Shown: positions 55,648-64,000 of the stretch, piece by piece
Layout of the letters: each line of letters starts with the position of its first letter
Position numbering within the stretch: the stretch's first letter is position 1
Assembly: GCA_002964805.2 (NCBI GenBank)
Contig: PUDQ02000004.1
Span: 1 to 64,000, forward strand
Direction of reading: 5' to 3'
DNA length: 64,000 nucleotides
DNA from: Trametes villosa
Lineage: Eukaryota > Basidiomycota > Agaricomycetes > Polyporales > Polyporaceae
Translations under genes and position numbers: made by a program
The notes under the pieces: model-generated
What the model was told of the DNA's origin: nothing
Seen by the model: only the letters and a program-made list of their open reading frames with translations
Databases searched by the model: none

Positions 55648-55893
55648 ATGTTCGCCCGCGTCAACGTCAAGCTCGTCTTCCTCGCGATGGCCGCCGTCCT
55701 GGCCATCAGCACTCCGTTCGCCTCGGCTGCGCCTACCCCCGGCACTGCGTGCGAGGCCACCGCCCCTCCGGATGATGCGCCCGGTAAGCCCTGTGTGATC
55801 GACGCTCGAGGGAAGGCGAGTGCTAACAATATGTCTGTTGCGCGCGTTGTAGCCGACAAGCGTGCAAGCCACATCGAGAACTGCTGGCTGTAA
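55648..55893 (+). CDS. Secreted WL-peptide precursor 5 with Kex2-type site
   Basis: Exons 55648-55783 and 55853-55893 give 58 aa. The signal peptide ends FASA, then a Pro/Ala-rich spacer APTPGTACEA. The second exon starts ADKR and ends ASHIENCWL and TAA, so a Kex2-like protease would free a nine-residue peptide. The 69-nt phase-1 intron has a perfect TGCTAACAAT branch site but also no stop codon, so unspliced RNA would encode an 81-aa form with the same C-terminus. One Cys in the spacer, one in the terminus. First of three tandem Lys-Arg-type copies. Function unknown; a secreted signal or RiPP precursor is possible. Confidence 0.8.
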   Translation: MFARVNVKLVFLAMAAVLAISTPFASAAPTPGTACEATAPPDDAPGKPCVIDARGKASANNMSVARVVADKRASHIENCWL

Positions 55894-56284
55894 AGCCGGG
55901 GCAGGCGTCCGACAGCCTTAGCTGCTGATGTACATGTTGACTAGGTAAGGCAGCATCCCTGTTGGCGTATGTCGGGGCGTTTACTGATAGTGTACCGTTG
56001 TAGACACTATCTGTACCATATGGGCTAAGCCGTGTAGCTTGTCGTTGTGCACTATTCATTGTGGCATATCTATGGAGCAGGCCGCTCACTCCTTGCGCGC
56101 GTGTTTTTGGATGAGAGACCCGCTGGACTCAGTCTGCGCTGTGTAGAAGATCCGAGACGTTCTTCGTGGATACTCACTTCTGAACTTCTGGGCGATCCCG
56201 AACCAGACACAGCTCCTCACGCGCTTGTCTCTTGTCTCGTCAGCTTCGCGTTCGTCGGGCTTCCGAATCCTGACGCTGAACGTG
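55894..56284. other. Intergenic, no gene seen
   Basis: 391 bases downstream of WL-peptide 5. Unlike the sequence after WL-peptides 6 and 7, it shows no clear duplicate in the window. Confidence 0.5.
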
Positions 56285-57445
56285 AGGAAGCATCAGCGGG
56301 AGAACACTCGGACGAGGCAGGTGAGCAAGATGTTCTCATGAATCCATGTGGATGTCGTGGCGCTTGCGGCGACGTACCTGTCTAAACAGACGCGTCTTCT
56401 TGGGCGCATGACGCGCGTGGCGCTTTGGGCTAGCTATCTCCTACTTCGCGCGAAGGATACGAGTATTATCGCATCGTGCAGCGAAAGTCAGACGTGTATA
56501 TCCTCCGGATGACGGCCCCGGGAGGCACGCGCGCAACGGAGCGCATATGCATCTGTACGACAGGTACCCCAACAGTTGGCTAGGAGAAGTACTGTCATCT
56601 TCGCGCCCACGTCGAAGGGGTTCTGAGCTGTTTCTTGATGATAGAAGCAGCCTCAAGTTTGTTCAACGGGCGTGAAACAATCAGAACTTACACGAGTCCG
56701 ACTGCCACGGATGACAGTTACGGCCTGTAGCAGTTGGCCCTGAGGCCTGGGGTTCCGACGGTGCGTTTATCATGGCACTTAAAAAGTACCGGGAGGGAGG
56801 TGGCTGTAAGTCGGGGGAAGGCGTGTCCTCTGAACCTCGACAGCCTTGACATTGGCAGCTCGGGCGTCGCGGCCTAGTAAAGACATAAAACATGGGCACT
56901 GAGCATATAGTTCAACGCTGCGCCACCCACCTATCCACATCGCTATGTACGTACGCTTGGACGTCAACCTCGTCGCGCTCGCAGCATTGGTCGTGCTGTC
57001 CATCTGCACGCCTCTCGCATCGGCGGCGCCGGCTACGGACGCGAAACTCATTGCGGCGTGTGGCGACCCGGAGCAGGAACTCGGTGAGCCGTGTGAAGGG
57101 TCTTTAGTCACATTGGAACGAATGAAAGCGGTATAGCTAACGCACCATTCGTCCTTTTACAGTGAAGCGGGGCGCCCACATCGAGAATTGCTGGCTATGA
57201 AGGAGAGGCGCACTCGAGACAGCTTAAAGTATGGTTCAACATCTTTGAAATGGGTAAGTCGGCCTTGCTCGACCCGGTCAGCCGCACAACCACTGAGATG
57301 TGCTGGAAGAAGGCGCGCCCATAGCATAACGCAAATTACCGGGGCATCTACTCATACTATGATTGGGGTTAGGAGGCTGTAGTTGTATATTTATTAGGGG
57401 CGCCTGGAGCCAGCAATATGCATTGAACAGGAACATACCGCGTTG
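56285..57445 (+). repeat. Diverged tandem duplication, unit 1 (contains WL-peptide 6)
   Basis: This segment matches 57525-58785 along its length, with many substitutions and small indels. Anchors shared by both are GCGGGAGAACACTCGGACGA at the left, CTGAACCTCGACAGCCTTGA before the promoter, the WL-peptide gene, and CTCGACCCGG downstream. The duplication therefore carried about 650 bases of upstream sequence with the gene. Confidence 0.75.
56945..57200 (+). CDS. Secreted WL-peptide precursor 6 with Kex2-type site
   Basis: Exons 56945-57083 and 57163-57200 (79-nt phase-1 intron, GTGAGC...TACAG) give 58 aa. The signal peptide ends LASA, then APATDAK and a spacer cysteine (AACGDP). Exon 2 encodes VKRGAHIENCWL, so cleavage after Lys-Arg would release GAHIENCWL. 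Strong similarity to precursors 5 and 7 in the signal peptide (VNLVALA) and terminus. Its TATA position carries CATAAAA at 56884-56890, a weaker box. The start codon spacing to precursors 5 and 7 is 1297 and 1300 bases. Confidence 0.82.
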
Positions 57446-58179
57446 ATACGGTAGCGAAAGAGGGTGTCGTGACGAGCACAGAGAACGCGCTAAAGTTCAG
57501 TTAGCTTCCATTGATGCCGGACATCGGGATGCATCTGCGGGAGAACACTCGGACGAGGTACGTGAGTGAGATCTCCTCAAGAATCCACGTGGATCTTATG
57601 GCGTTTGCGGCGACGTACCTGTTTGAACAAACACGTCTTCCTGACCGCATCACAAGCCTGGCGCTTTGGTCGGCTTATCTCATGCGGTACGATTACGCAG
57701 AGTACGCAAACGGCATCCCGCTATCTACCATGATGGTACGGGCTCGAGGTATGGTGTTGGACGCCCGGTAGGCCTATCCCTCGGGATGGTCAACTCTAGA
57801 AGATACGTGTACAGAGATGCACACGAAGCTGCCGTCGACTCCGAGCAAACGGAGGCACCTGCACCTGAGCTATCGACCACGAGAAGTCCTGTCGCATCTG
57901 CGCCACCCAGAAGGCGTTCTCAGCTGTTCCCTGATGATAGAAGCACCTGCAAATCCGAAGTTCAGCGGACGTGATCCCATCGAAACTCACAGGTCCGGCC
58001 ATTACGGATGCCAGATAGTTCGGGTTTTCTGCACAACAGTTGGCCCTGGGGAGGAGCGGGTGCATGACCAATGGCCCTTGGGAAGTGCTGGGATGAAGAG
58101 GCTGTGAGCTGGCCTTGTGCGCGTCTTCTGAACCTCGACAGCCTTGACCGTAGCGATTCGGACTGCGCACTCTAGCAGA

Positions 58180-58186
58180 TATAAAG
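58180..58186 (+). promoter_or_regulatory. TATA box of WL-peptide 7
   Basis: TATAAAG about 60 bases upstream of the ATG at 58245. Confidence 0.6.
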
Positions 58187-58244
58187 CATGAGCGCATAGC
58201 TGGGTAGAGACCGCGCCGCTCACATATCCACATCTCACACCGCA

Positions 58245-58525
58245 ATGCACGTCCGCCTCAACGTCAACCTCGTCGCTCTCGCAACGCTAGCCATGCTGTC
58301 CGTCGGCGCGCCTTTCGCGTCAGCAGCGCCGAGTACAGACGCGACAGTCGTCGCGGAGTGCGGCCTTCCGGTGGGGAGTCCCGTATCAGGGCATTCTGGT
58401 GAGTCAAGCGCTTAGCGCAGCGCTTTGCGCCGAGTGTGAAGGAATGACAGTCGTATAGCTGACGCATCATCACCATAATCCTAGTGAAGCGGGGTAGTGC
58501 CCACGTCGAGAATTGCTGGCTATAA
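58245..58525 (+). CDS. Secreted WL-peptide precursor 7 with Kex2-type site
   Basis: Exons 58245-58398 and 58485-58525 (86-nt phase-1 intron, GTGAGT...CCTAG) give 64 aa, the longest member. The signal peptide ends FASA, followed by APSTDATVV and the spacer cysteine (AECGLP). Exon 2 encodes VKRGSAHVENCWL; cleavage after Lys-Arg would free a ten-residue peptide ending HVENCWL. It lies 378 bases from a tRNA-Glu gene. Same architecture as precursors 5 and 6. Secretion and processing are inferred from motifs; biological role unknown. Confidence 0.82.
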
Positions 58526-58903
58526 GGGAGAAGAAGGATCGAGAAACCTTGATGAGCGGTGGTGGACGATTAAAATGTTCGAGGTAAGCTCACCTTACTC
58601 GACCCGGACACCCGTTCAATTACTGAGAAATGCTGGGACAAGGCGCGCCGAGGCCATAGCGGTACGCAAATCACCATGCTAGCTGCTGATCATTTATATG
58701 ATTGGGACTAGGAGTCTGTGGTCGTATGGTGTATTCGGAGACGTCTGAAGCCAACAAATAAGCCGTTAACAGTGACATACCCCATGAAAGAGCCAGTAAA
58801 AGAGTGGTTGTACACGGAGAAGTTTGAGAGAGTTCGAGGAGCGTGAGCGGTTGGGTTTCCGGGCGCTTCAGGATGTTTGTTCGTCGGGGAAAAAACTGTG
58901 ATG
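58526..58903. other. Intergenic, tail of the duplicated unit
   Basis: 378 bases. The first ~260 are homologous to the sequence after WL-peptide 6; the remainder is unique and leads to the tRNA. Confidence 0.5.
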
Positions 58904-58975
58904 CTCCGATACGGGGAATCGAACCCCGAGCTACCGCGTGAAAGGCGGTAATGTTAGCCGTTACACCATATCGGA
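58904..58975 (-). tRNA. tRNA-Glu (anticodon UUC)
   Basis: 72 bases on the minus strand fold as a complete tRNA. The acceptor stem pairs TCCGATA with TATCGGA, and the discriminator is G. The anticodon loop is CTTTCAC with anticodon TTC, and the T arm has GGTTCGATTCC (B box). No intron. The sequence closely resembles fungal tRNA-Glu. Confidence 0.95.
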
Positions 58976-59174
58976 CTACATATATGCGCCTTCAATGCGT
59001 TATAAACTGTTATCGAGATGCGTTGACGCAATATCCAACCTTTAATAGCATCTCAGGCGCATAACAGCGAGCTCTGGCACTTGGGCTCATTCACCTCCCA
59101 GCCTAATACCCAACGACCCAGCCCAAGTCATACGTCCGTCTAGTAAGGCTCCGCCACCCCGAACAACGCCGGTC

Positions 59175-61476
59175 ATGGCCAAAACTCCCTCGGAACGAAC
59201 ACCATTACTCGCGGACTCGGACGCGTCGCCGAACGCGGTCGGTCCCGGTGCGGCTGCTGACCATGTACCCTCCTTAGAAAGCATTCGCGCAGACTCTACC
59301 GACGTGCTTGCAGCTCAAGTTGAGCCCGACGCAGACGTAGAAAATGGGCCGCCCCTCAAGCACCCCATTTCTCTTGTCCCGGTGGTGAGAGTCTAGCAAA
59401 GCAGTGCCACGGCGACCTGCGTTCTTTCCCCAAGAAAGGGGGAAGGTCGCCGGGCTTGCTATCAATTTGTGTACTCGTGGATTGGCGATACTTATGATGG
59501 CTCTCTTCTGCAGATGGCACCAATGATCCTTGGCATCTTCCTGGTCGCAATGGACGTGACGATCGTCACCTCGACGTACGCGTCTATCGGCAGCCAGTTC
59601 GAACAGCTCCAGAACACGAGCTGGATTGCGACTGGTTATATGCTGTCGATGACGAGCTTCCAGTACGTAGCGCTTGACCGAACGAGTGGTGTGCGTCCCA
59701 AAGCTAACAGCATACTTCGTTTAGACCACTGTACGGCAAGGTATGTTATACGTGCTCTTGGAAAGGGCTACAAGCCTCCTACAGCAAATCTTTGACCTTT
59801 CCGTAGCTCAGCGACATCTTCGGACGAAAGGCATGCCTCATTTTTGCGTACACGATCTTCGCCCTTGGCTGCCTCTTCTGCGGCCTCGCGAGGAATATGA
59901 CCGAGCTCATTGCTGCCCGTGCTCTCGCTGGTATCGGAGGAGGCGGTATGACGACGTGAGTTCGGGCTGATAGCGCACAGACTTCTGTTCAAGCTGTACT
60001 AACATGTCTGTACCTCAGTGTTGCCTCAATCGTCATGTCTGACATCGCGCCCTTGCGGCAGCGAGGTACATTACAAGGTTAGATAGAGCCCACTCACTAC
60101 GTGCTTCAAAGCTGACATGGACGTCGTAAGGTTTCGGGAACATTGCGTTCGCAGCAGGACAGGCCACCGGCGCCCCGCTCGGCGGCTTCCTCGCAGACAG
60201 CATTGGCTGGAGATGGTGCGCTCTCCGCTTCTCCTTTCAAAACCACTCCTCACATCTCGTGCACTCCAGGGCATTCCTCATTCAAGTCCCGCTCACCACC
60301 CTCGCCATCCTCTCCGTCGGGCTCGGGCTCAAGCTCCCCCGCTCTCCAAGCGGGCACGTCCGCGCGAAGCTCGCGCGCATCGACTTCGCGGGCGCCGCGA
60401 CGCTCGTCCTCGCCGTCTTCACGCTCCTCCTCGGGCTCGACCGCGGCGGGAACGTCTCGTGGCGCTCGCGCCTCACCGTCGCCGCCCTCGCGTCCTCCGC
60501 CGCGCTCCTCGGCGCGTTCGCGGCCGTCGAGCTGCGCTGGGCGCGCGAGCCGTTCGCCCCAAAGAGGATTGTGGCGAACCGCGCGCTCGTCGCGTCGTAC
60601 GTGTGCAACCTGCTGTCGAGCGCCGCGGCGGTGACGCTCGTGTACCACATTTCGCTGTATTTGCAGGCGGTGCGCGGGGCGAGCGCGTCGGAGGTGGGGC
60701 TGATATTGTTGCCGACGATCTTTGGGGGCGTGACGGGGAGCTTGGCGACAGGGCTGATCATGCAGAGTACGGGGCGGTATTATGTGTTGACTGTGGTGGT
60801 GTTCACGCTTATGCTCGCGGGGAACGTCACTGTTGCGCTTGTTACGGGTGTGGTGAAGTACTCGCTCGTTGGGCTCATCATCGGTACGCGCATCCTTTCC
60901 ATAGTGAACATCTCGAGCTGAATATTGTACGCAGGGTCGGGCGCAACCAACCTCGGCTATGGTACGTCGCCCATATCTGAGAGGATCCTCGGCGTCTCAC
61001 CCACCCATCTACAGGTTCGGGCTTGACGAGCACGCTCGTCTCGCTCATCGCGAACGCTGGCCCGGAGGACCAGGCGATCGCGACCGCGGTCTCCTACCTC
61101 TTCCGCTCGCTCGGCTCCGTCATCGGCCTCTCCGTCGGCACGACGCTCACGCAGGACTTCCTCCGTAAAAGCCTCCGCGCGCGCCTCTCCGGCGGCCCCG
61201 GCGACGTCGACGAGGTGCGCATATACCCCCCTCTCTTACCTCGCTCTCTTCCCCTTCTTCTCACCCTCCGCTAAACCTGACGAAACACGCGGGCAGATCG
61301 TGAAGAGGGTGCGCGAGTCGCTCGAGTACCTGGAACAGCTCGAGCCGGCGGTGCGCGCGCAGGTCGTGCACGCGTACGAAGATGGGCTGCAGGCCGCGTT
61401 CTGGTTCACGGCCGCGCTCTCTGCGGGGACCGTCCTCGTGTCGTTTTATATCAAGGAGAAGCCGCTCGCCGGGTGA
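59175..61476 (+). CDS. MFS multidrug/basic amino acid transporter (DHA2-type, 14 TM)
   Basis: Ten exons (59175-59384, 59514-59662, 59725-59740, 59807-59955, 60019-60077, 60131-60215, 60270-60883, 60935-60961, 61015-61214, 61297-61476) give 562 aa. A ~70-residue polar N-terminus with the dileucine-like ERTPLLAD precedes the first helix (ILGIFLVAMDVTIV). Motif A is LSDIFGRK and motif C is GQATGAPLGG, typical of drug:H+ antiporters; the layout resembles yeast VBA vacuolar transporters. Exon 3 has only 16 nt. Substrate unknown; vacuolar or plasma membrane location is possible. It could export a product of the neighbouring genes, but no sequence evidence shows this. Confidence 0.85.
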
Positions 61477-62256
61477 TGCATCGGTGACGCCTCGGGGTTA
61501 GAGTTATGGTTTCGGGCCCCTGTTGAGGTGCGCTGTACATATACTCGTAGACGATGCTGAGTTTTCTTGCTGCATTTATGCCCTTTCTCTCGGGAATATC
61601 GAGCGAGGGTTTTGTTCCCCCGGCGTCGGGCCTGTCGATGACTTCCGGGACGGCTTGTTAGTACTTCTGCACAGAAGTCAAGCGATTGCGAAGCGCCGCC
61701 GTTACGAGGTGCACTTGGAAGCAATAACCCCACGTCTACCCGCTGCCCGACAATCTATGTCCGCGCTCGCTCAGCTTGACGTTCGGTCGATCCCGCACCG
61801 AAGTCTCATAGCCTTGCCTTCCCCGCATCAAGTACTCTGGCTCTCATCGGGCTCCTACATCACAAACGCAAACCCTCCCCTGGGTTCGGCCGCCTTCTAG
61901 GAACGCTGCAACATCCCGCTGAATACACCGTTGCTAGCAATATTCAGGAGAATCCGGGGAAATGCGGATGCGAAGCATTCGGGGGCAGTCTCGTGAGCAC
62001 TCGCATCTGTCCAAGGGTGCATGGAAGGTACATGGAAGGCTTCTACACTTCAGTAGGTGTCTGTGTGCTTCCATCCCTAGTCATGGCTTCCGTCCGGACG
62101 CGGTGTGTCCCCGGATCCACGTCTTCTGCGTGCCTTAGGCCTACCAGTGAACCTTGTCGGCGATTCGTGTGAGAGCTGCGGATGCGCAAGGTACATAGAG
62201 CCTGGGCACTACAGATCCCTCTTTCATCTAGGTGACGCTCGCAAGGCTATCCTTCC
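61477..62256. other. Intergenic, no gene seen
   Basis: 780 bases between the transporter and GNAT copy 3. No supported gene. Confidence 0.55.
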
Positions 62257-63285
62257 ATGGCTCCCTCCAACATCACGATCGAACACGTCAAGTCCCCGAG
62301 CGGTGAGTTGGTCCCTTACTGCTACACGGTTGCATCGACCTAACACTACTTGTTTCCGTCCACAGATGATCTTCTAACGGCGGCCGCGCAGATCTACGTC
62401 GACGCGCTCAAGGACGGTACGCCCCTCCCTCGCCCTCCCTCCTCCCAATATTCCCCGACTTAACCCACATTTCCCTTTGACAGACCCGACGCTCGTCGGC
62501 GCGACCGCAGGCCACCTTGAGCACGCGCCCGAGATCATCCGCGCCGTCCTCACCCCGATCGCGCGCGTGTGCGGAGAGCTTTACACGGCGACGGACGAGC
62601 ACGGCGCGCTCGTCGGGTTTAGCGCGTGGGTGCCTCCGGGGCGGTCGACGTTCGACACGTGCGTATCCGTTATCCCTTTGGGCTGGATGGGTAGGGGGAA
62701 TGCTGATGCGCCGAGTGAGACAGGGAGGAGCAGGCTGCGATGGGGTTGACTGGTTTCATGGGAAGGTTGAGCGAGGAGGAAAAGGGGCCGTATATGAAGA
62801 CGGTGAGTGTTCCGCCGGCCAGACTTCGCGGTTCTGAGGTTCTTACGTTTTCTCCCTGATCCAGGTGGAGGAGGACATGCCTCGCTTTATCGACAGTGCA
62901 CTAGGCATCCCCTCGGTACGCACCCTTACCCATCCTCCGCTTCCACCAGAACTAACCCCTTCTTACACAGGCCGAGAAGGCGTACTACTGGTGCTGGTTC
63001 GCAGCAGTACAGCCCGCGCACCAGCGCCAAGGCATCTTCCGCGCGATGCTCGACGCCGTCACGGAGAAGGCGCGCGCGCAGGGCGCGGCCATGGGCTTCC
63101 TCGCCTCCAACAGCACCAACGTGAGTGTTCGCCCCTTTGCGCGGCGAGCCGGGCTGACGGGGGTGCGAGTGTAGGTCGCGCTCGCGGAGCGGGCGGGCTT
63201 CGCGAACAGGGGGCACACGACGGTGTCCGCGCCGTGGGGCGAGTGGGAGTTCTGGTGCTTGGCGAAGGAGACGCGCTCTGCTTGA
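62257..63285 (+). CDS. GNAT-family N-acetyltransferase, copy 3
   Basis: Seven exons (62257-62302, 62366-62416, 62484-62658, 62724-62802, 62865-62915, 62971-63120, 63175-63285) give 220 aa. The first four exons have the same lengths as in GNAT copy 2 (46, 51, 175, 79 nt). The acetyl-CoA motif is less typical (PAHQRQGIFRAML), followed by SNSTN and AERAGFANRG. Exons 5 and 6 are 51 and 150 nt, against 150 and 51 nt in copies 1 and 2, so one intron sits at a different place. Substrate unknown. Confidence 0.82.
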
Positions 63286-63474
63286 AGGCCAATACCGTGC
63301 TGTTGAGTGATAGGTGAAGTCGTGATGTAATTATTCGTGAAATCGGTCCTCGGCCTTATAGCAGGAAGACATGAAGCAAACGCAGTCCATGATGAGTCCA
63401 TCTCTCGGCCCACCTCCAGAAACACCCCCTACAACGTCCAAAATCTTCGTTATCGCCCAGCGTAGACGCTGCGC

Positions 63475-64000
63475 TCAGACCCTACTGTCGGCCCCAAAGT
63501 CGGGCTCTCCAGTAGCAACGCTCTTGAGCGCGGTGCCCGTGTCCTCGCCGTGCGTGAAGCGCGTCGTAGACGCGTTTGCGGACGCCTCTGGCGCGGACAC
63601 GAAGCCCTCCGTCCCCTCCGCCCCCGCTCGCGTCCAGCCGCGGCCCGTCTGCATGCGCAGAATCACCGTCTGCGGCGCCAGACACTGTCATCCCCGTGTC
63701 AGCATGCGATCCCGTCTGCCCTTCTGTAACGCAAAGTAAGAGAGAAGAGGACTTACGGCGGACATGACGAAGAGCGAGCGGAAGAAGACCGCGTACGGGC
63801 GGTCGAGCGCGCGCACGACGAGGTACGCGAGCGCGCACGCTACGTACGGGAGCATGCTCTCCGCGGCGAGCCCCCCTGCGCTCACGCGGTGCGTGCGCGC
63901 GGAGCGAGAGAGGGCGCGGCCGCAGATGAGCGCGGCGCAGAGCGCGCTGAGGAAGAAGAGGATGCCGGGGTAGGCGATGTCGATGCCGTCGAGGAAGAAG
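63475..64000 (-). CDS. Seven-transmembrane protein, copy 3 (partial, 5' part beyond the window)
   Basis: Exons seen are 63757-64000 (continuing out of the window) and 63475-63684, with a 72-nt intron (GTAAGT...ACAG) at the same position as the last intron of copies 1 and 2. About 151 C-terminal residues are present: helices 5-7 (ALICGRAL, AESMLPYVACALAYLV), then CLAPQTVILR and a tail very like copy 1 (RGWTRAG, STTRFTH, TGTALKS, DFGADSRV). Function unknown. Confidence 0.78.

Larger units (their letters stand above)
57525..58785 (+). repeat. Diverged tandem duplication, unit 2 (contains WL-peptide 7)
   Basis: Second copy of the unit described at 56285-57445. An 86-codon frame at 57511-57771 looks coding, but the matching block in unit 1 has a stop in the same frame, so the shared sequence is probably non-coding. 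Confidence 0.75.

Noticed and set aside
56795..56820. A second WL-stop (GRWL) inside the duplicated unit between WL-peptides 5 and 6
   Set aside because: The preceding residues do not fit H-x-[E/D], and the matching block in the other unit does not keep it.
57511..57771. 86-codon frame LRENTRTR... upstream of WL-peptide 7
   Set aside because: It lies in the duplicated block; the homologous stretch at 56288-56460 has an in-frame stop and mostly amino-acid-changing differences, so it is probably non-coding.
55853..58525. The CWL ends as CaaX-type lipopeptide mating pheromones, suggested by the nearby STE24 gene
   Set aside because: A CaaX box needs Cys as the fourth-last residue; here it is third-last. 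The precursors have signal peptides, which CaaX pheromones lack, and two members have no Cys. STE24 is a housekeeping gene, so its proximity is not evidence.

Overview
The window looks like nuclear DNA of a GC-rich agaricomycete basidiomycete, possibly a polypore. Introns are dense and short, mostly 48-110 nt. The proteins include basidiomycete-type F-box/LRR-like proteins, ricin-B-like lectins without signal peptides and small secreted proteins. Two conserved housekeeping genes, a PRP46 splicing factor and TFIIS, sit back to back. I rebuilt gene models by hand from splice sites. The exon lengths of every complete model sum to a multiple of three.

Layout. 1-4.7 kb: three tandem F-box paralogues, the first truncated by the window edge. 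5.2-13.6 kb: five genes and one decayed copy of a secreted eight-cysteine protein family, with a sixth intact gene at 26.1 kb. 15.5-21.5 kb: three intracellular beta-trefoil lectin paralogues. 21.9-30.4 kb: a mitochondrial carrier-like protein, a short-chain dehydrogenase, PRP46 and TFIIS. 31-59 kb: an accessory region with three UstYa-like (DUF3328) proteins, two seven-TM proteins, a single-pass membrane protein, two GNAT acetyltransferases, the CAAX protease STE24 and a dispersed family of tiny secreted peptide precursors. 58.9-64 kb: tRNA-Glu, a 14-TM MFS transporter, a third GNAT and the 3' part of a third seven-TM gene.

Main discovery. Seven two-exon genes encode 44-64 aa precursors: at 31.1 and 32.5 kb (minus), 51.6 kb (plus), 53.7 kb (minus), and 55.6, 56.9 and 58.2 kb (plus). 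Each has a signal peptide, a short acidic or proline-rich spacer, one phase-1 intron, and a second exon ending in a seven-residue terminus of the form H-x-[E/D]-x-x-W-L immediately before the stop. Three carry a Lys-Arg Kex2-type site just before this terminus. A cysteine in the spacer and a cysteine in the terminal motif are either both present (five genes) or both absent (two). Most are too short to be seen as open reading frames. They are interleaved with UstYa-like genes, and one UstYa-like gene lies between two of them. In ascomycetes UstYa-family enzymes modify Kex2-processed secretory precursors (dikaritin RiPPs such as ustiloxin), so this may be a basidiomycete RiPP or secreted-peptide signalling locus. 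That functional reading is inference. The gene family itself is read directly from the sequence.

Gene birth by local duplication dominates the window: F-box x3, eight-cysteine proteins x6 plus a relic, lectins x3, UstYa-like x3, seven-TM x3, GNAT x3 and WL-peptides x7.
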